The position numbers and the translations under genes were made by a program. The notes below the pieces were generated by a model. The model did not search any database, was not told where the DNA came from, and worked only from the letters and a program-made list of their open reading frames with translations. From Paragordius varius (Eukaryota; Nematomorpha), in contig OZ176053.1 of the NCBI GenBank assembly GCA_964247055.1, positions 11,284,001-11,348,000 on the forward strand: 64,000 nucleotides of DNA, read 5' to 3'. Positions 36,701 to 47,358 of this stretch are shown in pieces (position 1 is the first letter of the stretch; the number at the start of each line of letters is the position of its first letter).

Positions 36701-39700
36701 AACTATATTATTAAATACACCAATAGCACTAGACAACAAATTTTTCTGCCACTCGAGTTTTTTGCATTTTCTGTTATTTACTATCATTTTAACAGTAAAT
36801 TTCAAATCAAAATTATAATTCCATCTAATTAATTTGATTTTTTTGATTATGCGCCCTCTTTATCAAATTACTAAAAAATGTTTTTCTATAAAAATATACA
36901 AAAACTGCCCATTAGTAATATATCATTCAAAAGAGTAATCAAAACTATATAAAATGCATACTAATATGTATTACATCGACAGTTAATATTGGACACAAAG
37001 AGCGACAAACGCGCGAAGCGAGAGCATTTTTTTAAATTATTATATTTTAACAAATGGATGAAAATAGCTCAAACTTTGTTTAGATGGTGATGAATGTCCA
37101 AAAAAGATAACACAAGAAAGTTTTTTTTATTAAAATATTTATTTTTTGCTTTTCTGCCATTCAAAACACCTATTTTTAAGTTTTTTGTTATAAAATTTAC
37201 CATCTCATCAATTTTCTTTAGCAGGCTTATAGTTTCAAAATTTTATAGATTAAAAACAAGGTTTCAAGTATCTTGGATAATTTTAACGATATGTAATAAA
37301 TTTACAGTTATAACTATGCATATTAGTATCAGGTAAAATAATTTTGATAAAGTAATTTTTATTTAAAACCAAACCAAAAGCTTTTTCAAAGTTTTTTTTT
37401 TAAAAATTAATACTAGTGTAACCCTAATTATATTAAAAAGATTATATGATTTTTAAATTAGTTAGTCTGTAAAATATTTTGACTTATTTAAGGGTTGAAA
37501 ATTCTTTTCATATAAACCTAAATAACTTTCACATCAGATTGATTTAAATGACTAACTACCATTCGGAAGATACAGTTTTTTGAGCTCTTTCGAATGATAT
37601 AAAACATATGGCTCTGTGTCTAAAACTTTTTATTTTGAAAATTTCGATTTAATGAGCCAAAAATTATCGATAGACCCTAGTAAAATAATACTCTTGGGTG
37701 TTATACCAATTTTCTTTTCATTATACTATTTATGTACTTTACTAAAATAAATTTTAAATTTACAAGAATGGCAGTTAAAAATAGTTAAAATTTGTTGTCT
37801 AGTGTAATTATTAGCGAAATATAAATAAAAATACCTAATGTTGAAACGAACATGATCATAAACCCAATAAACATTGGAACTTCGTAACCTATCCTTGTGC
37901 AAACACATATATTAAAAAAATATTAATTTCAATTTTTTAAGATTACACATATTAATATCAAATAATATCAATCTATATCTAAAATGATAAAAATGGAACC
38001 GAAATCAGGACCACTTGAAAAATAATAAAAATAAACAAATTTTGGTGGCAAATAATTTTTTTAAAACCGTAACCATTTTTTTCGGAATCGAAACCAAATA
38101 CAAATACGCCTTCTTTAATCATGTACGATTTTTATTAGCATCGTGCTTAAATTAGCGAAGATAGAAAAAACTATCCCAATTTCATCAACTATACGATTTA
38201 CAATTCAACTTCACCCTTGAACAACTCAAATTCACCCTTGAACAATTCAAATTCCTTTAAACAATTTAAATTTACCCTAAAATAAATTATTTGTTAATTA
38301 AAAATTACCTATATTTTAATATATTTTATAAAATAAAATTTTGTTTAATAAAACAATAATCAAAAAAAATAATCAACTATGCCATAAAGATATAGTTTAT
38401 ATTAATAATACGAAAACACATAATTGGTTTTTTAGGGTGATTTTAAATGTAAATGGTATATATTAATTTATAGCGAAGGTAACCAAAACGGAATATGTTA
38501 AATCTTAATGATTTTTAATTTAAAAAATGCATTTGATTTTTGTCTCAGAGATTAAAACTTGTAAAAAATATGTTTTTGCTAAAGTGTGATTATGTGATAA
38601 TATATTTATATAACAGCTGATTATGTAACCGATTATTATGAGAAATTTGCTAAATAAAATGCGTCTTAAAGTTCGAACCATAATATATTTTTGTTTGCCA
38701 CAATTTTCAACGATTTAAAAAAATTAAAAAAGATTGGAGGCAAAAAGTTTGAAATGTGATATTTTTCCAAAACATTATTAAATATTTTAATAATGGGGTG
38801 AAAATGGAATGCAGTTTCAATTTCTAACAACAGATATATGATTTTGAAATCGATTTAGGGTAAACTACCACAAAAGGTGAGAATTTATTTTTATTAAAAT
38901 AATTGTTAGACCTTTATCCTCAACAGTAATGTGATTTAACAAAATGTGAATGGACATAGTAATTAGACAAAAAACATGAAAAATATAAGAATAACTTTTG
39001 AGTCAAATTTCCGACAAACGGATTCGTGATCAGCTGAACCATGGCTTTAGAAGCAAACATAATACCAACTTTAACATTTTGATTGACCAATATGTGATGT
39101 TTAATACGATCAAAACTGCGATTCGTTTTATCGACAAGCATATAATTTAGATTCTTAATGCCGTCCAATGTAATTTTATCACTTGGCAATTTATTGGGCA
39201 TGTTTAATTGGGATGTATGTGATTGTTGAACGAAAAAATGGCCATATAATTGACTTAAATCTCGCATTGGGATATCTTTTTCCAAGGCTTCGAGGGCTGA
39301 AAGGTTGACGTATTCTATATCGCGTCCATTATTATAATTGTTAGAGGGGTTCTCAAGATTAATATTTTTATTATGGGTCCTATGAGAATGTACGGCCATT
39401 TCTTGTTGTTTAATATATTTTTGAAGGGTTTGTCGGTAGAAAAAATCCGGAATGATGGGAACTATAATTAAATTACATTATATATAAAAATAACAACTGA
39501 GAAAGTCTATTAAAGCTTTTGAATAACACTTTACTTTGTCTTAAAATGTGGGACGGCATTGCTGGTAGCCATCCTAAAATTGTACATTAACATACAAACT
39601 ATCAAGTATATGATATTTTTTAATTAAGTGGGTTTTTATATATAGCAAGACGATTACCGAAATCTAAACCAAGCTTTCCAATAAAAATTGAAGAAAAATT

Positions 39701-42171
39701 GATTTTAATCCATACCATTTTTTATAACATTCAAACATTATCATCTATGAAAGCATAACTAACAATGTTACTTTACTTAAGGAAATTACGGCTGTGTAGA
39801 AAAGTCAGCTTTGTGTAAATAGGTTTCAAAAATTTAGAACAATTGCTATCAAGTATATCAATTGACAAAAGTGGGAGAAATTACTCCAAATTGCTATAGT
39901 ACACTCTGCGTACGGGAAATTAAGAAGGAAAATTTCTATTCAATAGTTATTTTTGATTCCTTATTTTCCACATACGCCAGATCATTAATAAAACCCTCTT
40001 AAGCTTTCAAGTCATCAGGAAACTTGTATTACAATAAAATATATATTAAATAAATTAACCATGAGTTTCTTTCATTCATTTTTAAATGATAACAATTTCT
40101 CGGATATCCATTTTCGCACTACAAAAAAATTTGACGTGCTAATTATTCCGGTCTGCGCTTGCAAAATTAAGTAAATATTCATAAAAGCATTCAATGGTGC
40201 TAAAAATAATTTAGTTAGCATAACAAAAGTATTATTTGTAAATATTTTTCATCCATTAAATAGGCGGTAACATGACATAAAATGTCTTTTATTTAGTATG
40301 TTATATGAAACGAAAGTAACAAAAAAATTTTCTATTTCTATTATAAATATTGTAATAAACAGAAAACGATTCTTGATCAAAAAATGCTGAAATCAATATT
40401 ATACATTTTAATGTTTAAAACAAATATTATTTTCCACACAAAGAGTATACAGTCAAAATTGAATTTATACGGGGAAAATGTAAAAAAGACAAATATATTT
40501 TTCTTAAAAACATCCAAACTATAAAATCTATATTTCTTTATATACTCATTGATTTAATATTTAATGTATAAAATAGATATATATATATATATATATATTG
40601 GTAACACAATCATTTATATATTTTACGATGTTATCATATGCTTTTAATTGTATAAATAAAGGTTAAAAAAGTATGGTTTTATTTTCAAAAAAATTGTTGA
40701 CTTTATATTTATACGTTTTGTCCGTATAATTTCAATTTTTACTATCGTAATTACTCGAATTTGCGTTTATAGTTTATCACGTCTAACCCATCAACTTTTA
40801 CCAGGTGTATTCAGAAGTGTTTACCATTTTGTAGTAAATAAGTAATATTTTTAAAATCAAATATATTCAAACTATTATCAATCGGCTTCCAAACATTTTG
40901 CCAATCTTCTAGGTAGTATATAAATGCGTGCCAGAAAAATTTGTCTTATGCAAAAAATAATTCGTTAAGCCATTTTCCAACTTCGAAATTATTGAAGTGA
41001 TGCTCTGTAGTGTGCCCCATTGATTCGAAGTTGTGTTAGTCAGATGGCGTCAGGAAGTGAGTTCAGCAGATGCTGGAAAATAACCCATTGAAAAAATTTT
41101 AAGGTGTCTTTCATGGTTTTGCTGTTAGAACCAAAGCATTGTCATGTAACAAATTGATGGCTCATCCTGGTTGTTTTCCGGTTAATGCATGGTTTTAATT
41201 AGGTATTCAATTATTTTGATTAACAATTTCAGGGGATCTCAAAAATTTATACCGTTTTGGTTCAACCAAACACAGAGCAGGTGTTATTTCCGAATAGAAT
41301 AGCATTGGTGTTGAATCGGCTTAGCCAGTTGAAAGTCCCGAATTTTCGGCTTTGTATATGCAAAATAAAGTCATCATCACTCGTCCCAATTCGATCCAAA
41401 AATGAGCTTTTTTACAAAGTTGAAGAACAATTTCACTAGTTCTTTTGCAATTTTTTATTTGACGTTCATTCAAATTGTGTGGGACTCATTCATCGAGTTT
41501 ATTAGTATAAGCCATTTATCGTATATCATCTCTATTGATTATTTTTTGTGATGTAATTTTGCCAATTGCTGTAAAGTCTGATTTGGATCATTATCCAATT
41601 ACTTTATTCACTTTAGCGTCTTCCTAGTTGTGCAAACGATAATTTGCAATAGCCTATAGCAAGGCAAGCCGCTAACTTTCTTTTACAAGACTATAGCTTA
41701 TGGTAAACTTAAATTGTAGGTGTTTGTAGTTTAATATTAAATGAACAAAATGCGTTATGTATAATCGTCTGCGTACTTTTCGCTGACATCTTCCCTCAAT
41801 CAAACCGGTATGAACTTATTAAAACACTGGTGCTCATTTTAGCTGTTAATTATTGCACGGTTAGAGGTTTCTACATCACTCAAAGAGCTTAAATGCTAAT
41901 AAATTTCAGTTATAAACAACACAAAATTAAAACTCGCCTCTATATTACCACTAACTAGTCAAATTTTAAACAAAAAAAGTTACATTCAATTAATATTATA
42001 TTAAACGGATATACCTATAATTGTGAGTAATACATTATCCAACAAAATAGCTAGAAAAACCACGAATAAAATCATTTTTCTGGAAGCGGCTGTCTTTCTC
42101 ATAACATGTTGCGTATTTGCATTTTCAAGAGATCTGGATGAGCCCGCTTCATTCAGCACAATAGATTCCAT
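30780..42171 (-). CDS. VMAT: Vesicular monoamine transporter (SLC18 family, 14 exons)
   Basis: A proton/amine antiporter that loads biogenic amines into synaptic vesicles. Exons: 42171-42015, 39461-38996, 37893-37835, 35839-35756, 35411-35229, 35055-34954, 34757-34662, 34569-34491, 33585-33534, 33508-33445, 33367-33248, 33096-33051, 32095-32008, 30854-30780. All are GT-AG with consistent phases and give 556 residues. Twelve membrane helices are expected. Residues needed in mammalian VMAT2 are present: the TM1 aspartate (LLDNVLLT, residue 45), the lysine in FASKA (residue 191) and the TM10/TM11 aspartates in MVDSSMMP and [21 protein letters not shown] and [18 protein letters not shown] fit VMAT rather than the acetylcholine transporter. 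The first lumenal loop (exon 2) is about 40 residues longer than in human VMAT2. Intron 9 is only 25 nt (33533-33509). Intron 1 holds a mariner and intron 13 a Penelope-like fragment. Confidence 0.95.
31200..31640 (+). mobile_element. Penelope-like element fragment (GIY-YIG endonuclease end)
   Basis: Plus-strand frames give [12 protein letters not shown] near 31330-31370, the CxxC start typical of Penelope-like GIY-YIG domains. They then give [28 protein letters not shown] near 31490-31590, the usual C-terminal end of that domain. The catalytic GIY/YIG words are not intact. It is a decayed copy in intron 13 of the amine transporter, antisense to it. Confidence 0.55.
32131..32390. repeat. MITE family M4, copy 2 (VMAT intron 12)
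   Basis: Starts TATACCATTAGTTCAAATTC and ends AAGGGTGAATTAGAATTGTA. The core TAATGAGTTATATTA matches the copy at 13046-13305. Confidence 0.7.
32416..32999. mobile_element. hAT-like non-autonomous element, family B copy 2 (VMAT intron 12)
   Basis: Begins CAGGGTTGGCCACC and ends GAAGCCATTTGTGTTGGACA followed by CCTCTTTG. These are hAT-type termini shared with 17577-17877. No transposase remains. Confidence 0.6.
33509..33533 (-). other. VMAT: Ultra-short intron (25 nt) in VMAT
   Basis: GT-AG intron splitting CLMM|IPNATTL between transmembrane segments 9 and 10. It begins GTAACTG and ends TTTTTTAG. Unlike the other short introns it lies late in the gene. Confidence 0.93.
36091..36605 (+). repeat. 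MITE family M2, copy 2 (VMAT intron 3)
   Basis: Starts ACTTCGATTCAAATTGGAGT and ends CCCCAATTTGAATCGAGGTG. It shares TCAATGTTAGATGTGATTTT and AAATGGTGTCGAAGTAATTT with the copy at 10977-11520. Confidence 0.7.
38189..38462. repeat. MITE family M4, copy 3 (VMAT intron 2)
   Basis: Starts TATACGATTTACAATTCAAC and ends TTTTAAATGTAAATGGTATA. A CACCCTTGAACAA motif is repeated near the left end and ATGCCATAAAGATATA lies in the core. Confidence 0.7.
38520..38880. repeat. MITE family M1, partial copy 3 (VMAT intron 2)
   Basis: The right end reads GGTAAACTACCACAAAAGG, and internal AACAGCTGATTATGTAA and GGCAAAAAGTTTGAAATG match the copies at 5431 and 9412. The left end is not clear. Confidence 0.5.
40450..40744. 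repeat. Tc1/mariner-type MITE, family M5 copy 2 (VMAT intron 1)
   Basis: Left end CAGTCAAAATTGAATTTATA preceded by TA; right end GTATAATTTCAATTTTTACT. The inverted repeats are about 35 bp and share ATACGG with the copy at 20466-20753. Confidence 0.7.
40770..41700 (-). mobile_element. Decayed mariner transposase gene in VMAT intron 1
   Basis: Minus-strand frames give mariner landmarks in order: [16 protein letters not shown] (about 41560-41440), [12 protein letters not shown] (catalytic aspartate motif LHDNAxxHTA, about 41160-41120), [14 protein letters not shown] (about 41035-40995) and [10 protein letters not shown], then [18 protein letters not shown] (about 40990-40890). Several stops and frameshifts interrupt it, for example in the segment after LTAK. 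It has the same orientation as the host gene. A Tc1-type MITE lies just beyond its 3' end. Confidence 0.8.
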
Positions 42172-42930
42172 GTTAGTTGGGTAAAAAAATCAAAAATAAT
42201 ATATTTCCGTTGTCGTTTGTCTATTCCAAGCAGCAACCATCATTTCATTATTTTGTAAAAATATATTTTTTTTGTTCAAATTAAAATTTTTGTAATTGGA
42301 TTTCATGCATAAAAACTCATTATCTCTTATTATGTGGTTATTTATGAATCGCCTAAATGGATAGATGAGCAGTACTGATAAAATAAATAGTTTTTTGCAA
42401 GGAATATGTTATTACAAGTGTCAAACATTGATAGATAAAATGCGAATAGATCCAAATAATTTTTTAACTATATAAATCCTCGTAAAATCTATCAATATAA
42501 ATGCGTTTTTATTGAAAATGAATTTTAAACAAGAATTTGCATGAAGGATAGATACTAAATAAATTTGTGACATTTTAAGTATTTATTAACAATTTTTATA
42601 ATAAAATAGAGTTATAAATATATTTAATAACATTAATTAATATTTATTTATTTTGTTATTTTTCGCAAGGTTGTATATAAACTACTTAAAATTAAGTTAC
42701 ACACACATATCAAATCAACCAACTATTTATGTATAATAAATTATTTTTTTTCTTCATTATAGGACTTAAAGGTATAAGCAAATAATATTTCTTTATACTT
42801 ACTTTCTATAAGCACCAACTGTTTTAACTAACAAAACCCTGAAAACTTTATACCAATGCCAAAAATTATTTTTGTAAATATACATTTTCCACTGTATATT
42901 CCAAGACTATGTTATAAAACACTCTGTGGC

Positions 42931-42967
<37 letters not shown>

Positions 42968-45215
42968 TAAGTTAATAAATATCCGTCCAATGTATAAAAA
43001 CAACCGCGCAATACTCATAAGTTACCAATATGTCTCTTTCATTAAGTGGGAGTTAAGAGCTTGCTTAGGAAAATTATGAAAATAATAATAAAACAACTTA
43101 ATTTTTATTATGTTTGCGCAAAATTAGCATTAAATTAGAGAATTATGAATATTAATTTTTTTCAAAAATATATAATATTTTAAGTGGCTAAACAGTATAT
43201 AACCTACCGTAGAGCCTCTCATTTGATTAATAGATGGTGGGTTTATTTATTTCGATAGATTATCATTCTTCGGAACGATTTGCTGTTAATTATTAATATA
43301 TTACAGATTGTTAATTTTTGTAAAACATAGATAAAAATTATAAAACTATTAAAATTTCAAATTAAAAATTAAGTGTTCAGAATATTAATTATTGTACATT
43401 TTGATGTTAATATTTGTTTTTTTTCAACAATTTAAATAGTATCAGTATCAGGGGTTAAACAACATCAATCTAACTTGATAGTTTCAATCTGTAAAAGACT
43501 CCCAATCCCCTTCACAGCAAAATCTTCACACGGGGCGTTGATTACAAAAGTTTGATTTATCTAATATAAATATAGAAGTTATATTTAAAGTTAAAGCGAT
43601 TTACATTAATTTAAAAATTTATTTATATTTTAATAATCTTAATTATAATGACATATTTTTTATTTTTGTTATTTTTTAATGGTATATTATTATTAGATAT
43701 ATTCAAAGGATAAATAATTATATTGCTAAATCCTTTTGACTTGCAGCTTGAAATAAGTAATGTATTTTTAATTCTGTTAATATTATCGTATTTATTATGG
43801 CTACATTTTTTATTTGAGTTCAAAAATTCAGTTTAAAATTTAATTTTTAATATGTTTTTTTGTATCAGCGAAAAAGACAGAATGAGTTTACATCAAATAT
43901 TATAGTATGCAATTTGCCTAATTTAATACTAATAGTTTATTTTTAATAATAGCTGGGTTATTATAAAGGATCTAACAGAGTTATAGCATTTTTACACGAA
44001 TTACAAATAGCCAAAGATATCTAAGGATAATTCTTAAGCTCAAGAGTTATATATATAATTTTTATATTATGCACCACATTTACATAACAATTTATCTAAT
44101 TTATCATGCGTAAAGTACCAAATCGGATTTCGCAATTTAAATGAAAAAAATATTTATGCAATACTAACATTGACAATGAATAAATGGAAAAATTTACATA
44201 TTTATTGTGATTGGAAAAAAATCATTTATTATATAAATCGATAATCGGTTTGCGGAGAAGTTTTTGTACAAAATGATTAATTTAACATTCACATTTACGT
44301 ATTATACGTGATGACATCTTTAGTTATAGCATTTCATCTAATTAATTTATTTTTAAGCAATTGAATAATTTTAAAAGTTAAAATCTTTCCTTGCCAAAAA
44401 GGATCTGGCTCATGATATTGTAAAAGACCGTGATTGAAACGCTTTAAAAATATACAATTAGTCGAAACAAGAGTTATCCATATGATATTTTTGGTATAAA
44501 AAGGCATTAAAAAATATCGTAAATGAGTTTTATTTATTTTTTACAATTACGTTAATGATGAAGTAAATGAATCAAAAGCAATGTTGGGATATACAAAATC
44601 TAATTGATTAGTTTTGTTAACATCAGGGTTTGGCACGATCTGAGTGACCATGCCTACTCGTCAATTTTGATGGGTGCAAAATTTTGTGTGAAAATAATTT
44701 CCAATCCAAAAAATTTTTTGATTTTGACAACGCAATAAATTGACCGTACAAATAATTTCATCATATATACATGGTTTTATATAAAAATATACCATAATAT
44801 ATTCACAACATACAACCAACCATACAAAGTTTCCTCTATTTTAATAGAATAAAGATTACCTCTAAAGAACTATTTTTTTAGGGAAAGGGCGGTGTTTTAT
44901 AAATGAATTAATGTCGATATTTAGTCCTATTATTGATAAATGAAGTTGGATATATTTTTGAATTTCTAATTTTGCCGTTTCGTTATATCAATGATAATTT
45001 TATAAAACCATTGCACAGGAAAAAATGAAGACAAAAAAATTGTTGATTTTAACAACAAACATGCAAGCGAAACCAACACAAAACTACTAAAAAATAACAT
45101 TTTAAGTCTCATTAATTCGAATTCCTCTTTTCCAAATAAAATTCATAAGGCTAAAAAGCAAACTTATATAAGTGAAAGGCAAACTCGTAATGCAAACGAA
45201 ATAAATAACTTGGTG
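42172..45215. other. Upstream of VMAT, no gene seen
   Basis: AT-rich intergenic DNA with an (AT)n run at about 42934-42963. A segment at 44624-44660 (CAGGGTTTGGCACGATCTGA) resembles a transposon terminus of the TAGGGTTGTGC group. No convincing exon was found. Confidence 0.5.
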
Positions 45216-45700
45216 CAGTGGTTCCTAAAACGGGGGCGTAGAAAAATCTAGGGAGGGGGGGATTTGGGGAAACGGACCCTAAATCTTATTAAACATGTCT
45301 TTTATGTTTTAATAATTAGTTTATTTAATAGTATAAAGCTAGAGGATTGGGAAGCAGTCATTGTTAGATGGTTAAATTTAAACCTATTGCATCTAACTAT
45401 TTTTTCTTTTGGGTTTTACTATATATTAAAATAAAATACCGTTAAAAAGCTAAACATACAAATGGAAGTCATCAGCCTTAAATCAATCAAAAACTAAATA
45501 AAAAACAAATTAAAGGTTAAGGAGGATGTCAGAATATCAAGGTTTGTCCCTGAAATGGAAAAAATGTTTCAACAATTCTAGATTCAAGGATCTCCAACTC
45601 TGATTAATATAATAATTTTTGCCTTTTTATCGTATTTTAAGAAAGAGGGATGGGGCGCAACAATATTTTTTTTAATTTGGTGGGTGTGACCAAAAAAGGT
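45216..45700. mobile_element. hAT-derived element, family A copy 2
   Basis: The left end CAGTGGTTCCTAAAACGGGG, then GCGTAGAAAAATCTAGGGAG, matches the element at 20113-20423. An internal remnant (KVKEDVRISRFVPEMEKMF) resembles the C-terminal part of BED-type hAT transposases. The right end (GGTGGGTGTGACC) is decayed. Confidence 0.65.
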
Positions 45701-46053
45701 TGTGAATATCGACATAGATATTAAACATCTGTAATTATATTTTCAAATGTAAAAATAAATATTAAAGTTATTCATTTTAGAACTAAATAACATATACGGT
45801 TTAATTAAGGCGATTGTTTTACAATTTGCATGCCTTTGCAAATCAAGAGACTATTTCGGTGTCCCTGACCTATGGAATCGCCTTTCTGGGCTTACGGAGT
45901 TCCATCCCCGCTTACATATATTACAAATTGGTTGTTTCTAGCAACTGGTTATAGCGCCAGATAAACCCGCTTTATCATCTGTGTGAATGCAGGTATTGTG
46001 GTATTTTATAGGAAAAAAATGGTAATTATCTTTTTCCACCACACCTCACACAG

Positions 46054-46610
46054 ATGATTTCTTTCTTTGCCGCTCCCGTTGGTATTAACCAGGGTGCACC
46101 ACGCGGAGGTGGGAGTCGGACTTTGCACCCTCCACATTTAACTAACATATTTAATCTAATCTTGTCAACGAATCGCATCCCTAATGATTGGTCAAAAAGC
46201 ACCATCATACCCATTTATAATAACAAAGGAGACATACTCGTTTGTTCCTCCTACAGACCACTTAAGTTGTAAGAACACCCGTTAAAAATTTTTGAACCCA
46301 TTATTGAATCAAAACTAAGATCAATCGTTAGTATACAGGAATCACAATATGCCTATACCAAACAGTAGCACAATTGATGCAATCTTCATTATGAGGCTTA
46401 GATATTTCGGACACATCAAACGTGCTCCAGAACAATGGACAAATAAAATTTTATCTCTACATCCCGAAGGTAACAATCGCAGGGGTAGACCAACATTTAA
46501 CTGGAAAAAAACAATAAATAATGATTTAAGTGTTGCCATTGATGATAACGCCTGGCAGGATCGCAAATATTACAGACAGCTTCTATACGGATACAGCCAT
46601 TAAACAAATA
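46054..46610 (+). mobile_element. LINE (RTE-like) copy with internal deletion
   Basis: The 5' portion encodes the first RT blocks (NRIPNDWSKSTIIPIYNNKG, then SYRPLKL and, after a stop, FEPIIESKLRSI). Near 46365-46395 it reads STIDAIFIM, the usual GRSTTDAIF block. This runs directly into RLRYFGHIKRA and GRPTFNWKKTI, which lie several hundred codons later in complete elements. The RT catalytic core is therefore deleted, with the frame kept open across the junction to a stop at 46603. Confidence 0.75.
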
Positions 46611-47358
46611 CCCTAACTAAATAACAAAAAAGAGTAGTTTATAGATATTAGCAAAAAATTATCATTGTAGGATGAAAATTCTTAAATTATTTCTCAATCC
46701 ATATTTTATGTAAGCATTTTGTTTTTGTGCCTGTAATTATAGTTTGCTTAAAACAATATTCATTTCAGGCAAATAGTAATTAGAAAATTCACTAATTTCA
46801 TGTAATTTATTTTAGTGTGTTATGGATGGAAGAAGCTCACACAAACATATTTTTTATATATATATATATATATATAGATTATGTAAAAACAATGATTATA
46901 AATACATACAATTTAAAACTTTCACATATTTTATATAAATAAAATAACTTACCACCAATATTTAGTGTCAGTTTTGGTAATTTAAAAGAAAGGGAAATGA
47001 TTAAATTTGGTTATATAATAATGATAGATCACATCAAAACCATCATTCCATAAAAATATGCTTGTTATGTCATTTAAAAGGATTCGTAGACGAATTCGAG
47101 TGTAAAAATTAAATTAGTCATAAATGAATGATACATTAGGCCACATTTAAAATAAGAGTTACAAAAATCAGAAAAAAGTATATAACACCAATCAGTGAGT
47201 AGTAGTTAATAATATAAAGAAAAAAGAGTGGTAGTATTAGTATTGAGTAATAAGGTGAAGAAATATGGAGCACAATGTAGTATGATGTATAAGAGCATAC
47301 AAAAGAAGAGTCTTGTACAAAAGATATATCAAGTTTCAAAGAATTTCCCCAGTCAAGC
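46611..47358. other. 3' flank of the ADP/ATP carrier, no gene seen
   Basis: AT-rich, with a TA microsatellite at about 46853-46876. Small open frames have no family resemblance. Confidence 0.5.

Noticed and set aside
45830-46020. A GC-richer stretch that might be a tRNA-derived SINE or tRNA gene
   Set aside because: No A-box/B-box pair at the right spacing and no cloverleaf could be drawn; it is more likely the 5' part of the adjacent LINE.
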